A DNA stretch of 59,289 bases from Herminiimonas sp. CN (GCF_000622895.1 NZ_AVCC01000010.1:1-59289), one strand, 5' to 3'. Counted from the stretch's first letter, positions 25,210-34,135 are shown. Translations and numbers: made by a program. Notes: generated by a model from the sequence alone, not told the origin.

Positions 25210-27293
25210 AGCCGCTGAGTTCGTTGTTGCGCTTGCCTACCTTGCTTCTGGCCGGCAACCAGATCAAGGGCTTGGCCGGGCCGTTACTGATCGTCATGAT
25301 CCTTGGCATGATGATCTTGCCATTGCCGCCATTCTTGCTCGACCTGCTGTTTACATTCAATATCGCACTATCGGTGATGGTACTGCTGGTCAGTATGTAT
25401 ACGATGAAGGCGCTGGATTTTGCTGCTTTTCCAGCAGTGTTGCTGTTTTCGACACTGCTGCGACTTTCCCTGAATGTCGCCTCCACCCGTGTTGTGCTGT
25501 TGCAAGGGCATACCGGACCTGATGCCGCGGGCAAGGTGATTGAGGCCTTTGGACATTTCCTGGTTGGGGGTAATTTTGCGGTCGGTATCGTGGTGTTCAT
25601 CATTTTGGTGGTGATCAATTTTATGGTCATTACCAAAGGTGCCGGTCGCATCGCCGAAGTGGGTGCGCGGTTTACACTGGATGCAATGCCAGGTAAGCAA
25701 ATGGCAATTGATGCCGATCTGAACGCAGGTTTAATCGCGGAGGATGTGGCGCGTAAACGGCGAGCTGAGGTGGCGCAGGAAGCCGATTTTTATGGCTCGA
25801 TGGACGGAGCCAGTAAATTCGTGCGTGGCGATGCGGTAGCTGGTCTGCTGATTATGGTTGTCAATGTTGTTGGCGGCCTGATTGTCGGAGTTGCACAACA
25901 CGGTCTGGATCTATCGGTTGCGGCCAAAACTTACACCTTGCTGGCCATCGGCGATGGCCTAGTTGCACAAATTCCGGCTTTGGTGATTTCGACTGCTGCC
26001 GGCGTTATCGTGTCGCGTGTGACTACCGATGAGGATGTTGGGCAGCAATTGATGGGGCAGTTGTTTTCCAATCCTCAGGTGCTATTTCTGACTGCCGGCA
26101 TCATTGGCCTGATGGCCCTGGTGCCGGGTATGCCGCATGTGTCGTTCCTGATTATTGCCGGTGGGTTGGTATGGCTTGGCCGGCGTCAAGTGCAGCGCAC
26201 CGTCCATGCCGCTGAGGCAGCCAAAGCTCCGCCGCCGGTTGTTGTTTCTGCTGAACCGGCAGAGGCAACATGGGACGATGTTGCATTGGTCGATCCGCTC
26301 GGACTGGAAGTCGGTTATCGACTGATCTCGCTGGTGGACCGGGCGCAGAATGGCGAGTTGCTGGGACGTATCAAGAGTATTCGTAAAAAATTTGCGCAGG
26401 ATGTCGGTTTCCTGGTGCCGGTAGTTCACATTCGCGACAATCTGGAATTAAAACCGAATACCTATGTGATTACGATGAAGGGTGTCGAGATCGGCCATGG
26501 CGAGGCTTGGCCTGGTCAGTGGATGGCAATCAATCCGGGGCAGGTGGGAGGATCGTTGCCCGGCACCCAGACCAAGGATCCAGCCTTCGGCCTACCGGCC
26601 ATATGGATCGACAGTAATCTGCGCGAACAGGCGCAGATTTATGGCTATACGGTGGTTGACGCCAGCACGGTAGTGGCTACGCATCTGAATCATCTGATCC
26701 ATGCACATGCGGCTGAATTGCTGGGACGCCAGGAGGTTCAGCAATTGCTCGATCGGATCAGCAAGGAATCACCGAAGCTGACCGAGGATTTGGTGCCCAA
26801 GTTGCTGTCGCTGACTACCTTGCAGAAAGTATTGCAGAATCTGCTTGAAGAAAGCGTACCGATTCGCGATATGCGGACTGTACTTGACGTGCTGGCCGAA
26901 CATGCTCCGAACGTTACTGATGCTAACGAGTTGACGTCGTTGACGCGCCTGGCGCTGGGACGCGCGATCACGCAACAACTGTTCCCGGGCAATGGCGAAT
27001 TACAGGTCATTGGTCTTGATGGCTCGCTGGACCGGATGCTGCTGCAGGCACTCACTAATAGCAGCGGCCTGGAGCCGGGTCTGGCCGATAGCCTGCTACT
27101 GCAGACCCAGGCAGCAATAGCTCGGCAGGAACAGATGGGATTGGCCCCGGTACTGGTCGTCCAGCATCCGCTGCGTGTATTGCTGGCGCGGTTCTTACGC
27201 CGCAGCCTGCCGCAACTCAAGGTGCTCTCACACGCTGAAATACCCGATACCCGCACCATCAAGGTAACTGCAATCATTGGAGGTAAAGGTTGA
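25206..27293 (+). CDS. flhA: Flagellar export gate protein FlhA
   Basis: A 695-residue core gate protein. The N-terminal half has about eight membrane segments starting at GPLLIVMILGMMILPLPPFL. The conserved FHIPEP-type loop is seen as TLDAMPGKQMAIDADLNAGL with RRAEVAQEADFYGSMDGA. The C-terminal cytoplasmic domain (about 340-695) docks chaperone-substrate complexes. Length and order are standard. It overlaps flhB by four bases and flhF by four, implying one transcript. Confidence 0.97.
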   Translation: MKPLSSLLRLPTLLLAGNQIKGLAGPLLIVMILGMMILPLPPFLLDLLFTFNIALSVMVLLVSMYTMKALDFAAFPAVLLFSTLLRLSLNVASTRVVLLQGHTGPDAAGKVIEAFGHFLVGGNFAVGIVVFIILVVINFMVITKGAGRIAEVGARFTLDAMPGKQMAIDADLNAGLIAEDVARKRRAEVAQEADFYGSMDGASKFVRGDAVAGLLIMVVNVVGGLIVGVAQHGLDLSVAAKTYTLLAIGDGLVAQIPALVISTAAGVIVSRVTTDEDVGQQLMGQLFSNPQVLFLTAGIIGLMALVPGMPHVSFLIIAGGLVWLGRRQVQRTVHAAEAAKAPPPVVVSAEPAEATWDDVALVDPLGLEVGYRLISLVDRAQNGELLGRIKSIRKKFAQDVGFLVPVVHIRDNLELKPNTYVITMKGVEIGHGEAWPGQWMAINPGQVGGSLPGTQTKDPAFGLPAIWIDSNLREQAQIYGYTVVDASTVVATHLNHLIHAHAAELLGRQEVQQLLDRISKESPKLTEDLVPKLLSLTTLQKVLQNLLEESVPIRDMRTVLDVLAEHAPNVTDANELTSLTRLALGRAITQQLFPGNGELQVIGLDGSLDRMLLQALTNSSGLEPGLADSLLLQTQAAIARQEQMGLAPVLVVQHPLRVLLARFLRRSLPQLKVLSHAEIPDTRTIKVTAIIGGKG

Positions 27294-29752
27294 ATACTAG
27301 TACCAATGTCAGTACGAAAGCTAGTAAGGTTATTGCCTCATCGAGCCGCGAGGCCTTGCGTCTGATTCGCGAAAAATTGGGTCCGGATGCCATTATTTTA
27401 TCCAATCGCGTGACGGCCGCCGGCGTTGAAATTGTAGCCATAGCCGAGGATGCAGCCGCGCAAATATCGGTTTCCACTTTGTCCGCAGCAACACCGATTG
27501 CCGTACCTGTATTGGGTAACCCAGCCGCACCACAGGCTGCAGAGGCCACACGGCCGCAGGCTGCCGATAGCTTGCTCAGCGAAATTCATTCGATGCGCGG
27601 CATGATAGAGGAGCAGTTGGCCGGCTTGGTCTGGAGCGATAAGCAGCGGCGCGATCCGGTGCGCAGCCATCTGCTGCGCGCCTTGTTGGGAGCAGGTTTC
27701 AGCGCACGATTGGCAAAAGCTATGCTGGACCATTTGCCGACCGGGCAGAGTTACACGAACGGGATGGAATGGGTTAAATCCGAATTGGCCCGTAATTTGC
27801 CTCTGCTGGAAAACGAGGATGCATTGATGGAGGGCGGAGGGGTATACGCGCTGATGGGACCGACCGGCGTCGGCAAGACCACTACTACCGCCAAGCTGGC
27901 AGCCCGCTGCGTGATGCGTTTCGGATCGGAAAAGCTGGCTTTGGTGACTACCGACAGCTACCGGATCGGCGCATATGAACAGTTGCGTATTTACGGTCAG
28001 ATTCTGGGCGTATCGGTGCATGCGGTCAAAGATGCAGTCGATTTGCGACTGGTGCTAAATGATTTGCGCGACAAGCATATGGTGTTGATAGATACGGTGG
28101 GTATGAGCCAGCGCGACCGCACCGTTTCGGACCAGATAGCAATGCTGTGCGGCGCCGGCCGGCCGGTCAGGCGCTTGCTGCTGCTGAATGCCTCCAGCCA
28201 CGGCGATACGCTCAATGAAGTGGTGCAGGCATATCGCTACGGTACGAATGGGGCCGATGGCAACGATCTTGCCGGCTGTATTTTTACCAAGGTCGACGAG
28301 GCAACCCATCCCGGTACGCTGCTTGATACCGTGATTCGGCATCGGCTGCCCGTATATTACGTTTCAAGCGGCCAGAAAGTGCCCGAGAATCTGATGATTG
28401 CCGACCGCGGGCTATTGGTTGACAGCGCATTTCAGGCCGGGAGCCGAAGTGCACTGTTCATACCTGGCGAGGCTGATCTGGGCGAGCAACCGGCACTCTT
28501 GAGCAATGATGCCGAAACGGCGGCGATTCAGGCCAGTTCGCAGGCGGCCACTGAGCGACTGCGGGTGCAGTGCCGGAAATTAATTCGCGCTTTGACGCAT
28601 GATGCGCAGGAACTGAATGACAATGCAGACGCTCTGGCAGCCGGTCAGATCGGCTTTGACGGAACCCGCGCATTATGGCGAAACTTGACCGATGATGCGG
28701 TCAATCCGCAAGCGGTGGCCCAGACCTTGCTGACGCAGGCATGTGCCGAGGTCGATGTAGGTTGCGATCAGTACGTGCTGGCGCTGGGAGGGAAGGTTAG
28801 CCTCAGTGCGGAAGAGAGTGGAGATACATATGCGCTGCATGGTAGCTTGCTGTTGTCAGACCGTAGTGGCATGCCACTGGCTGCACCGAATCAGTTGTTG
28901 ACTACAGTGGTGCCGTCCGCTACCAAGGACGGCGCTCATAAGTCATCCATGGCGGAAATGCGACAATTCGACTGGCTGCAGCGGCAGGACTTCGGTAGGC
29001 CGATGATCCATTTGCTGGAAAACATGCCGACCGCCACTCAGATACACGACTGGCAAACCGGCGGTGTCCGGTGGTTGGCACGCAGCCAGGCCGGTGCAGG
29101 CGTGGTTGATATGACAAGCGGCGTTGACAGCACGCTGGCCAAGCTGGCCGACACGCTCAGTTTCGGTACCCCGCAGTCAGTAGTTTATAAAGGGAAAGCG
29201 GCATTGCAAACTATGGCTGAAACATCGGTCAGCTTACGCAGCAGTGCAAAAAACATGACGGCCAACAGTGCTGATCCGATTCCCAGTTTGCGTTGCGTGA
29301 TGACGCGGATTGTCGAGAAGCATAGCGGAAAGTTGCTGGCGAAATGGTATCTGCTCGGCAATATCGAAATGCAGGTAACGGCACAGCAGATCGTCCAGTG
29401 GCATCACTGGCGGGCAGCGGTCGAGCCGTATTTCAAATTGCTCAAACATGGCATCAACCAGCTTGGCGGCTGTGGCCAGCCGGGTGATGTCAACATGCTG
29501 AAACGTTTGCTGATTGCCGGACAGGTCTGCGCCACTGCATGGCGATTGCAGCATGTACAGGGTGATTGGGCCGAGCCGGCACGCAAGCTGTTGGCGCAAT
29601 TGTCCGGCCATCCGTCGCGTTTGGGACGCGCGGTGCCGGGATCGGTTCTCTTTGAAGGGATGGGGAAACTCTATGTGCTGCTGGATGCGCTGGACGCCGA
29701 TGGTTCGGCAATGCCACCGCAAGCGCCGGACCTGGTGACAGTACAGGATTGA
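27290..29752 (+). CDS. flhF: FlhF GTPase fused to a degenerate Tn5/IS4-like transposase
   Basis: An 820-residue protein, far longer than the usual 400-550. Residues 1-60 are the FlhF N-terminus (SSREALRLIREKLGPDAIIL). The SRP-type GTPase spans about 185-390: P-loop GPTGVGKT (190-197), TTDSYRIGAYEQL, DTVG, TKVDEAT. From about 423 on, the text resembles an entire Tn5-family transposase. TRALWRNLTDDAVNPQAV fits its N-terminal domain, and R708-x3-E712-x6-K719 keeps the IS4 signature, with H705 for Y. The first two catalytic acids appear as G501 and E577, so catalysis is unlikely. TTG start follows GGAGG and overlaps the flhA stop. FlhF places polar flagella. Confidence 0.85.
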   Translation: MNTSTNVSTKASKVIASSSREALRLIREKLGPDAIILSNRVTAAGVEIVAIAEDAAAQISVSTLSAATPIAVPVLGNPAAPQAAEATRPQAADSLLSEIHSMRGMIEEQLAGLVWSDKQRRDPVRSHLLRALLGAGFSARLAKAMLDHLPTGQSYTNGMEWVKSELARNLPLLENEDALMEGGGVYALMGPTGVGKTTTTAKLAARCVMRFGSEKLALVTTDSYRIGAYEQLRIYGQILGVSVHAVKDAVDLRLVLNDLRDKHMVLIDTVGMSQRDRTVSDQIAMLCGAGRPVRRLLLLNASSHGDTLNEVVQAYRYGTNGADGNDLAGCIFTKVDEATHPGTLLDTVIRHRLPVYYVSSGQKVPENLMIADRGLLVDSAFQAGSRSALFIPGEADLGEQPALLSNDAETAAIQASSQAATERLRVQCRKLIRALTHDAQELNDNADALAAGQIGFDGTRALWRNLTDDAVNPQAVAQTLLTQACAEVDVGCDQYVLALGGKVSLSAEESGDTYALHGSLLLSDRSGMPLAAPNQLLTTVVPSATKDGAHKSSMAEMRQFDWLQRQDFGRPMIHLLENMPTATQIHDWQTGGVRWLARSQAGAGVVDMTSGVDSTLAKLADTLSFGTPQSVVYKGKAALQTMAETSVSLRSSAKNMTANSADPIPSLRCVMTRIVEKHSGKLLAKWYLLGNIEMQVTAQQIVQWHHWRAAVEPYFKLLKHGINQLGGCGQPGDVNMLKRLLIAGQVCATAWRLQHVQGDWAEPARKLLAQLSGHPSRLGRAVPGSVLFEGMGKLYVLLDALDADGSAMPPQAPDLVTVQD

Positions 29753-29762
29753 GGAGACTGGA

Positions 29763-30605
29763 TTGAGTAAGGTAGTCAGCGATCAGGCGGATGGCTTGCG
29801 GCGTCTGATGGCGCACAGTCCGGCTCGGCTTGTTGCAGTGGTCGGCAGCAGCCCTGCGGTGGGCGCTACCAGCGTTGCACTCAATCTGGCGGCAGCATTG
29901 GCGCAGCAGGGCAAGGATGTGCTGCTGCTCGATGAGCAGTCGGGCCCGCGGTCGGCCAGCGCAATCTGGAAAATCGCAGCGGCAGGTACCTGGTCCGATG
30001 TTGCAACCCAGCGCCTGCGGTTGGAAGCTGCAGCTGGATTGGCTGCATGCGGCGTTCAGGTATTGTCGGCAGCACCTGCGGCAGGCATGATAATCGAAAA
30101 TGTACATGCAATGCTTCAGGGGCGGCTGGTGCTGATTGATGCTGCTCTCGATAGCGAGGGCGCATTGTCGCCTCTGGCCCGTCAGGCCGACGAAATACTG
30201 GTGGTGTTGCAGCCGCAGGCGGTATCGATCACGGCGGCCTATGTCTGTATCAAACGACTGCGCTATGCGCACGCGCTGCAGCAATTGCGGATACTGATCA
30301 ACCGCGCCACCAGCGCTACCGAGGCGCAACGTGTACTGACGAATCTGTCCAACACCGGCAGCCGCTATCTGGCGCTGGCTTTGGAACCAGTTGGTTGTGT
30401 GATGGCGGATCCCCTCTTGTCGCGTGCGCTGCAATTAAATTTGAGCGTGGTGGAGGCTTTTCAGACCAGTCCGGCGGCCATCGACTTTCGCCGGATTGCG
30501 ACCGAATTACTGCAATGGCCTTGGCGCTCGCCGGCAGGCCGACTGCCTTCGCCGATCTCGACTACTGCCAAGCGTCAATCCGATCGATTGCTGGAGCCGA
30601 ATTAA
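29763..30605 (+). CDS. flhG: MinD-like flagellar number regulator FlhG with altered Walker A
   Basis: A 280-residue ParA/MinD-family protein, FlhF's partner in controlling flagellar number. The N-terminal part keeps the fold (VAVVGSSPAVGATSVALNL, DVLLLDEQSG). The Walker A is SSPAVGATS at about 29-37: both lysines of the usual KGG-x-GKT are missing, and A35 stands at the nucleotide-binding lysine position. ATP binding may be weak or absent. I believe related betaproteobacterial proteins show similar changes, but could not check. TTG start at 29,763 has GAGGAG upstream. It follows flhF by 10 bases. Confidence 0.85.
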   Translation: MSKVVSDQADGLRRLMAHSPARLVAVVGSSPAVGATSVALNLAAALAQQGKDVLLLDEQSGPRSASAIWKIAAAGTWSDVATQRLRLEAAAGLAACGVQVLSAAPAAGMIIENVHAMLQGRLVLIDAALDSEGALSPLARQADEILVVLQPQAVSITAAYVCIKRLRYAHALQQLRILINRATSATEAQRVLTNLSNTGSRYLALALEPVGCVMADPLLSRALQLNLSVVEAFQTSPAAIDFRRIATELLQWPWRSPAGRLPSPISTTAKRQSDRLLEPN

Positions 30606-30662
30606 TACGGCGGCAGGAGCTTGACCACCCCGGGCGATAAAGAGGGAAGAGGAATCAACACA

Positions 30663-31388
30663 ATGTATACAGCGCAGGGAAAAATCGACAAGTCCGGCAT
30701 GCTGACGCAGTACGCGCCGCTGGTCCGGCGTCTGGCCTTGCAATTGATCGCCAAACTGCCGGCCAGCGTCGAGCTTGACGATATGATCCAGGCGGGCATG
30801 CTTGGCTTGCTGGACGCCACCAACCGTTATCAGGAAAATCAGGGCGCGCAATTTGCAACTTATGCCAGCCAGCGGATTCGTGGCGCCATGCTGGACGAAT
30901 TGCGCGCCAACGATTGGCTCTCGCGCAGCTCGCGGCAATCCTCGCGCAGCGTGGCAGCGGCGGTGCAATCACTCGAACAGAAGCTGGGGCGCGGGCCGAC
31001 CGAGGGAGAAATCGCAGAGGAACTGAAGATGCCGCTGGACGAGTACCAACAACTGCTGCAGGAGATTCACGGTTGCCAGTTGGTGTACTACGAAGACTTC
31101 GAAGGCGGCAACACGGAGAATACATTTCTGGATCAGCAGTCCGGCGATCATACCGGCAAGCAGAATGGACCGCTGGACCTGCTGCTTGAGCAAGGTTTGC
31201 GGCATAGACTGATCGAGGCAATCGAAGCAATGCCGGAGCGCGAGCGCTTATTGCTCAGCCTGTATTACGAGCAGGAACTGAATCTGCGGGAGATCGGTGC
31301 AATACTTGAAGTCAGTCAATCGCGCGTCTGCCAGCTGCACAGTCAGGCCGTCAGCCGTTTGCGTGCGCGCCTGCATGAGGCCGGTTGA
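30663..31388 (+). CDS. fliA: Flagellar sigma factor FliA (sigma-28)
   Basis: A 241-residue sigma factor for late flagellar and chemotaxis promoters. Region 2 has APLVRRLALQLIAKLP, DDMIQAGMLGLLDA and QFATYASQRIRGAMLDELR. Region 4 has MPERERLLLSLYYEQELN, LREIGAILEVSQSRVCQLH. ATG at 30,663 follows GGAAGAGGAA, giving the standard MYTAQGK start; an ATG 14 codons earlier is unlikely. It is held by FlgM, encoded at 32,562. It overlaps flhE. Confidence 0.97.
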   Translation: MYTAQGKIDKSGMLTQYAPLVRRLALQLIAKLPASVELDDMIQAGMLGLLDATNRYQENQGAQFATYASQRIRGAMLDELRANDWLSRSSRQSSRSVAAAVQSLEQKLGRGPTEGEIAEELKMPLDEYQQLLQEIHGCQLVYYEDFEGGNTENTFLDQQSGDHTGKQNGPLDLLLEQGLRHRLIEAIEAMPERERLLLSLYYEQELNLREIGAILEVSQSRVCQLHSQAVSRLRARLHEAG

Positions 31389-31938
31389 TGCGCTGATTGC
31401 CCGGTCAACGAGAGCAGCACGTGCGTTTGCCGGTAATTGCAGTGCCATGCTGATTGGTCTGGCATTCCATTGTTTGCCTGCCAGCGCTGCCGAGCCGGTG
31501 CCGCAAGCCCTCAGTTTGCACCGAAAATCAGTCGCTTTTCCAAGTGAAGTAGTAACGGCATCAATGGGTGCAGGCGGTGCCAGAGTTACCGGTTCCTGGG
31601 TTAATTCGACTAACGGGCCGGCAGTTATTCATCGCGGCGTGATTTATCAAGCGGCGCAGATCGTCCCGACAGGCAGTATGATGGTCAAGCCAGCCTCGCT
31701 GGTGCGCCGGGTCAATTGGCGCTACTCGTTTCTGACGCCGGTGCCGCATGGTCTGCGAGCCTATTTGTGCAACTATGTCAGATGCATCGCATTGAGCGGC
31801 GCCGCTGGCACCACCACTGCCTTTGACGGCGATAGCGCGTATTCCAATTTCTCTTTTGCTTTTGTAATCGATGGCAACGGAGGGCTGTCGCCAGCGTTGC
31901 AGGGGCACATAAACTATGTGGCTGTAAATTACGAATAG
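31375..31938 (+). CDS. flhE: Periplasmic flagellar protein FlhE
   Basis: A 187-residue exported protein. It has an N-terminal basic and hydrophobic stretch (AMLIGLAFHCLPASAAEP) consistent with a signal peptide. The FlhE core is seen in GSWVNSTNGPAVIHRGV, VNWRYSFLTPVP and a cysteine pair in YLCNYVRCIALSG, probably a disulphide. FlhE limits proton leakage through the export gate in enterics. ATG at 31,375 lies inside the end of fliA; a second in-frame ATG at 31,447 would give a shorter, more typical signal peptide, and neither has a strong ribosome site. It is the last gene of the flhB unit. Confidence 0.85.
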   Translation: MRPVDALIARSTRAARAFAGNCSAMLIGLAFHCLPASAAEPVPQALSLHRKSVAFPSEVVTASMGAGGARVTGSWVNSTNGPAVIHRGVIYQAAQIVPTGSMMVKPASLVRRVNWRYSFLTPVPHGLRAYLCNYVRCIALSGAAGTTTAFDGDSAYSNFSFAFVIDGNGGLSPALQGHINYVAVNYE

Positions 31939-32049
31939 ACAGGGTCGGCCGACGCGTTTGTCTTTGCCGAATTTACTGTCGAGTATCTGTGGTTTTCTGG
32001 GGTATGGTTTAAATTATTGCATTTTCAGCCAATTTTACTGGCGATATAA

Positions 32050-32073
32050 AAAAATACATAATGCAGTATTTTT
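32050..32073. terminator. AT-rich inverted repeat between convergent flhE and flgN
   Basis: AAAAATAC, eight bases, GTATTTTT. The A and T tracts could work as a weak bidirectional terminator between the convergent genes. Nothing else is seen in 31,939-32,106. Confidence 0.35.
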
Positions 32074-32106
32074 CATGCAGCATGCTTTTGTACCAATAGG
32101 CCGGCC

Positions 32107-32565
32107 TCAGCCTGCAGCAATGCTATTTCCATTGCCAATCCCCACTTTATGCTGACCATCCGATCCATAGAGGGATTGTCCACTGGCACGCAGGAAGTTG
32201 ATCGACTGCCGGGTGTAATCGAGGTGGGTGTGAATCAGCACGCCATTACGATGATTGCGCTCGCGCGCCTGGGCCGCGCATTCCAGCAATTCCTGCCATG
32301 CGCGTTGCAGATTCTCGCCGCCTGCCAGCGCCGCGGCATTGGCGCCGTCGTGATCGGGCGGGAAGCCAAGTGCAACCTGCTGCCGCTCGCGTTCCGAGTC
32401 GAGAAGCGCGAGGCGATCGGCAATTTGCGCCTTGCGTTCGCTCAGAGCCGGCAATTGGGTAAAGTTGCCATGAACTAATGCTTCGGCTTCCTGATCAAGT
32501 AATTCGAGGAACGTCTGCACCACGTCGCGCTCCTCTGCCAGGTGAGACAGCAGCCGGGCATTCAT
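32107..32565 (-). CDS. flgN: Flagellar export chaperone FlgN
   Basis: A 152-residue, mostly helical protein with the FlgN pattern: an N-terminal heptad-rich LLSHLAEERDVVQTFLELL, then FTQLPALSERKAQIADRLA, and a C-terminal amphipathic YTRQSINFLRASGQSLYG. It binds FlgK and FlgL and brings them to the export gate. It overlaps flgM as ATGA and ends the flgA-flgM-flgN set. Confidence 0.92.
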   Translation of the reverse strand: MNARLLSHLAEERDVVQTFLELLDQEAEALVHGNFTQLPALSERKAQIADRLALLDSERERQQVALGFPPDHDGANAAALAGGENLQRAWQELLECAAQARERNHRNGVLIHTHLDYTRQSINFLRASGQSLYGSDGQHKVGIGNGNSIAAG

Positions 32566-32882
32566 GAAGTCTGTTTGCCCAACAGGTCGCGTACCGTGTC
32601 AAGCAGACCATCGGCAATTTTTCCAGTGTCGACCTGATAGCGGCCTTCGCTGATGGCTTGGCGAATTTCGGCCACGCGCGCTGTATCGAAGTCAGCGCTG
32701 CCTGGTTGTACCAACTGGGTCTGTAATTGACGCGCCTGCGCTGCCAGGGAGTTCAGATTGCCAGTCGATGGGGCAGCGCTGGCCGTTGTTGTCGATGCAC
32801 GTGCCGCGCCACCCTTGGCGGCAGTCACGTTGGCCGTGCTGGAGACCTTGGTGGGTAAATTGGCGATTTGATCGATTTTCAC
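32562..32882 (-). CDS. flgM: Anti-sigma-28 factor FlgM
   Basis: A 106-residue protein that binds FliA until the hook is complete and is then exported. The N-terminal two thirds are low-complexity (T, A, S rich). The C-terminal sigma-binding helices are seen in ADFDTARVAEIRQAISEGRY and GKIADGLLDTVRDLL. The start is GTG at 32,880-32,882, with AAGGAAA upstream. A sigma-28 promoter lies 30 bases further, so FliA can drive its own inhibitor. Confidence 0.94.
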   Translation of the reverse strand: MKIDQIANLPTKVSSTANVTAAKGGAARASTTTASAAPSTGNLNSLAAQARQLQTQLVQPGSADFDTARVAEIRQAISEGRYQVDTGKIADGLLDTVRDLLGKQTS

Positions 32883-32910
32883 GATATTTCCTTAGAGAGA
32901 TCTAGTCGGA

Positions 32911-32937
32911 GTAACGGCAGTTTGCAATGAAACTTTA
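32911..32937 (-). promoter_or_regulatory. Sigma-28 (FliA) promoter of flgM
   Basis: On the minus strand, TAAAGTTT (32,930-32,937), exactly 11 bases, then GCCGTTAC (32,911-32,918). The -35 matches consensus fully and the -10 matches six of eight. It is in the flgA-flgM gap and points at flgM. Confidence 0.8.
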
Positions 32938-32970
32938 GCCTTGTCCAAAAAATCCAGTCGTTCAATATTG

Positions 32971-33696
32971 TTAATTTGATAGCTCGACTGCCCCATCCTG
33001 GCGCGCGATGCCGCTCACCAGCCGACCGTTTTGCGTCTTCACCTGCACCGAGGCGCCAACTGCAGCATTGGCCATTGCCCGGCCTTCGGTGCTGGCAACG
33101 AAGCCCGCGCCTTGCGTTATCACTTTGACATTCTGCCCCGAATGTACCACGATTGCGCCGCGCAGCAATTCCAGTCGTAAAGGCGCACCGGAGGCAATCC
33201 GGTTGACTGCAATCGCGCCGCCAAGCTGGGATGCGTTGGTTATCACATTGCGTGGCAATGCTGTCAGATCGCCTTCGCGCAGCGTGAAATCGGTTGTTGC
33301 CAGGGTTTCACCAGCACTGATCGGGCGTGTTGCTACATAGTAATTTGCAACCACGGCGACATAAGCAGGAACGTAGCGCGTCCACGATTGCTCGGCGTTG
33401 CAGCGCACTCCGACCGATACGCGGCCCCACAGACGTGCGCCGTTTGGCAAAAAGGGCTCGGCTGCGTCGCAAGCCGGTAACGCGCCGGACATCGGGGTGT
33501 CGATAGTGATAGTGACTTTGCCTGGCAGGCCGGCGGTTTGGTCCAGCAAAAAACCTTCGATTAACGGTCGCAAATTGCCAGCCAATGGCATCGGTAGCGG
33601 CTTTGCAGCCCAGGCACGCATTGCTGGTGTACTCAACGCCATGAGTAATGCCATTGCTGCGCATTGGTGCCAGGGTCTTCGTACAGGCATCTTCAT
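32971..33696 (-). CDS. flgA: P-ring assembly chaperone FlgA
   Basis: A 241-residue periplasmic protein needed for FlgI polymerisation. The signal peptide is CAAMALLMALSTPAMRAWA. The C-terminal SAF-like domain has a VATRPISAGETLATTDFTL segment, RNVITNASQLGGAIAVNRI, SGQNVKVITQGAGF and AVGASVQVKTQNGRLVSG. Two cysteines in the first half (PACDAAE, VRCNAEQ) may pair. Start ATG at 33,694-33,696 is chosen to keep a normal signal peptide; the frame stays open 38 codons upstream. It is divergent from flgB. Confidence 0.94.
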   Translation of the reverse strand: MKMPVRRPWHQCAAMALLMALSTPAMRAWAAKPLPMPLAGNLRPLIEGFLLDQTAGLPGKVTITIDTPMSGALPACDAAEPFLPNGARLWGRVSVGVRCNAEQSWTRYVPAYVAVVANYYVATRPISAGETLATTDFTLREGDLTALPRNVITNASQLGGAIAVNRIASGAPLRLELLRGAIVVHSGQNVKVITQGAGFVASTEGRAMANAAVGASVQVKTQNGRLVSGIARQDGAVELSN

Positions 33697-33782
33697 GGAT
33701 TTGCGTTCTGGAAAAAATTTCAGTGAAACCGGACATCTATGCGCGGTAATTGAATCGCCCATAGGCGTTTCGCATGCGGCCG

Positions 33783-33810
33783 ATTTTAAGCAATCCGCAG
33801 CGGCAGGCAA
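33783..33810 (-). promoter_or_regulatory. Candidate sigma-70 promoter of flgA
   Basis: On the minus strand, TTGCCT (33,805-33,810), 16 bases, TAAAAT (33,783-33,788), about 90 bases ahead of the chosen flgA start. It supports a start inside, not at the 5' end of, the open frame. Confidence 0.4.
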
Positions 33811-34050
33811 CGGGAGAGCTGCGCCGCCATTTTAGCGTTATTCATGCGATTGCACGAGATGCCATCTGGAATCATATAAATTCGGCTTGGTAAATAAGCA
33901 GGGAATGCTTATCTAAAAATAGCAAGATGATAATGGAATTGCTGTAGTAATTATTTTTTGCGCCCGGTGCTTTTTGAAACGTTATTATTCCCATATGGAA
34001 ATTGCAAACAAGAACGGAATTGCACTAGAAACTCCCGCCTGTTCATTCGA

Positions 34051-34077
34051 TTGCAGGTTGTCGCGTTTGCCTATAAT
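34051..34077 (+). promoter_or_regulatory. Candidate sigma-70 promoter of the flgB operon
   Basis: TTGCAG (34,051-34,056), 15 bases, TATAAT (34,072-34,077), about 60 bases ahead of flgB. The -10 is perfect and the spacer is short, which would suit activator control. No sigma-54 or sigma-28 site was found in 33,811-34,135, which otherwise holds no gene. Confidence 0.45.
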
Positions 34078-34135
34078 CGCTTTCATCAAAAGGTCTAAGG
34101 CGACTGGGTAGCTTACTTAATATGGGTGATCGAAC

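Noticed and set aside
27290-29752. A separate insertion sequence interrupting flhF
   Set aside because: There is no stop or frame break, no terminal inverted repeats and no target duplication in or around flhF, and flhG follows 10 bases later, so this is a fusion and not a recent insertion.
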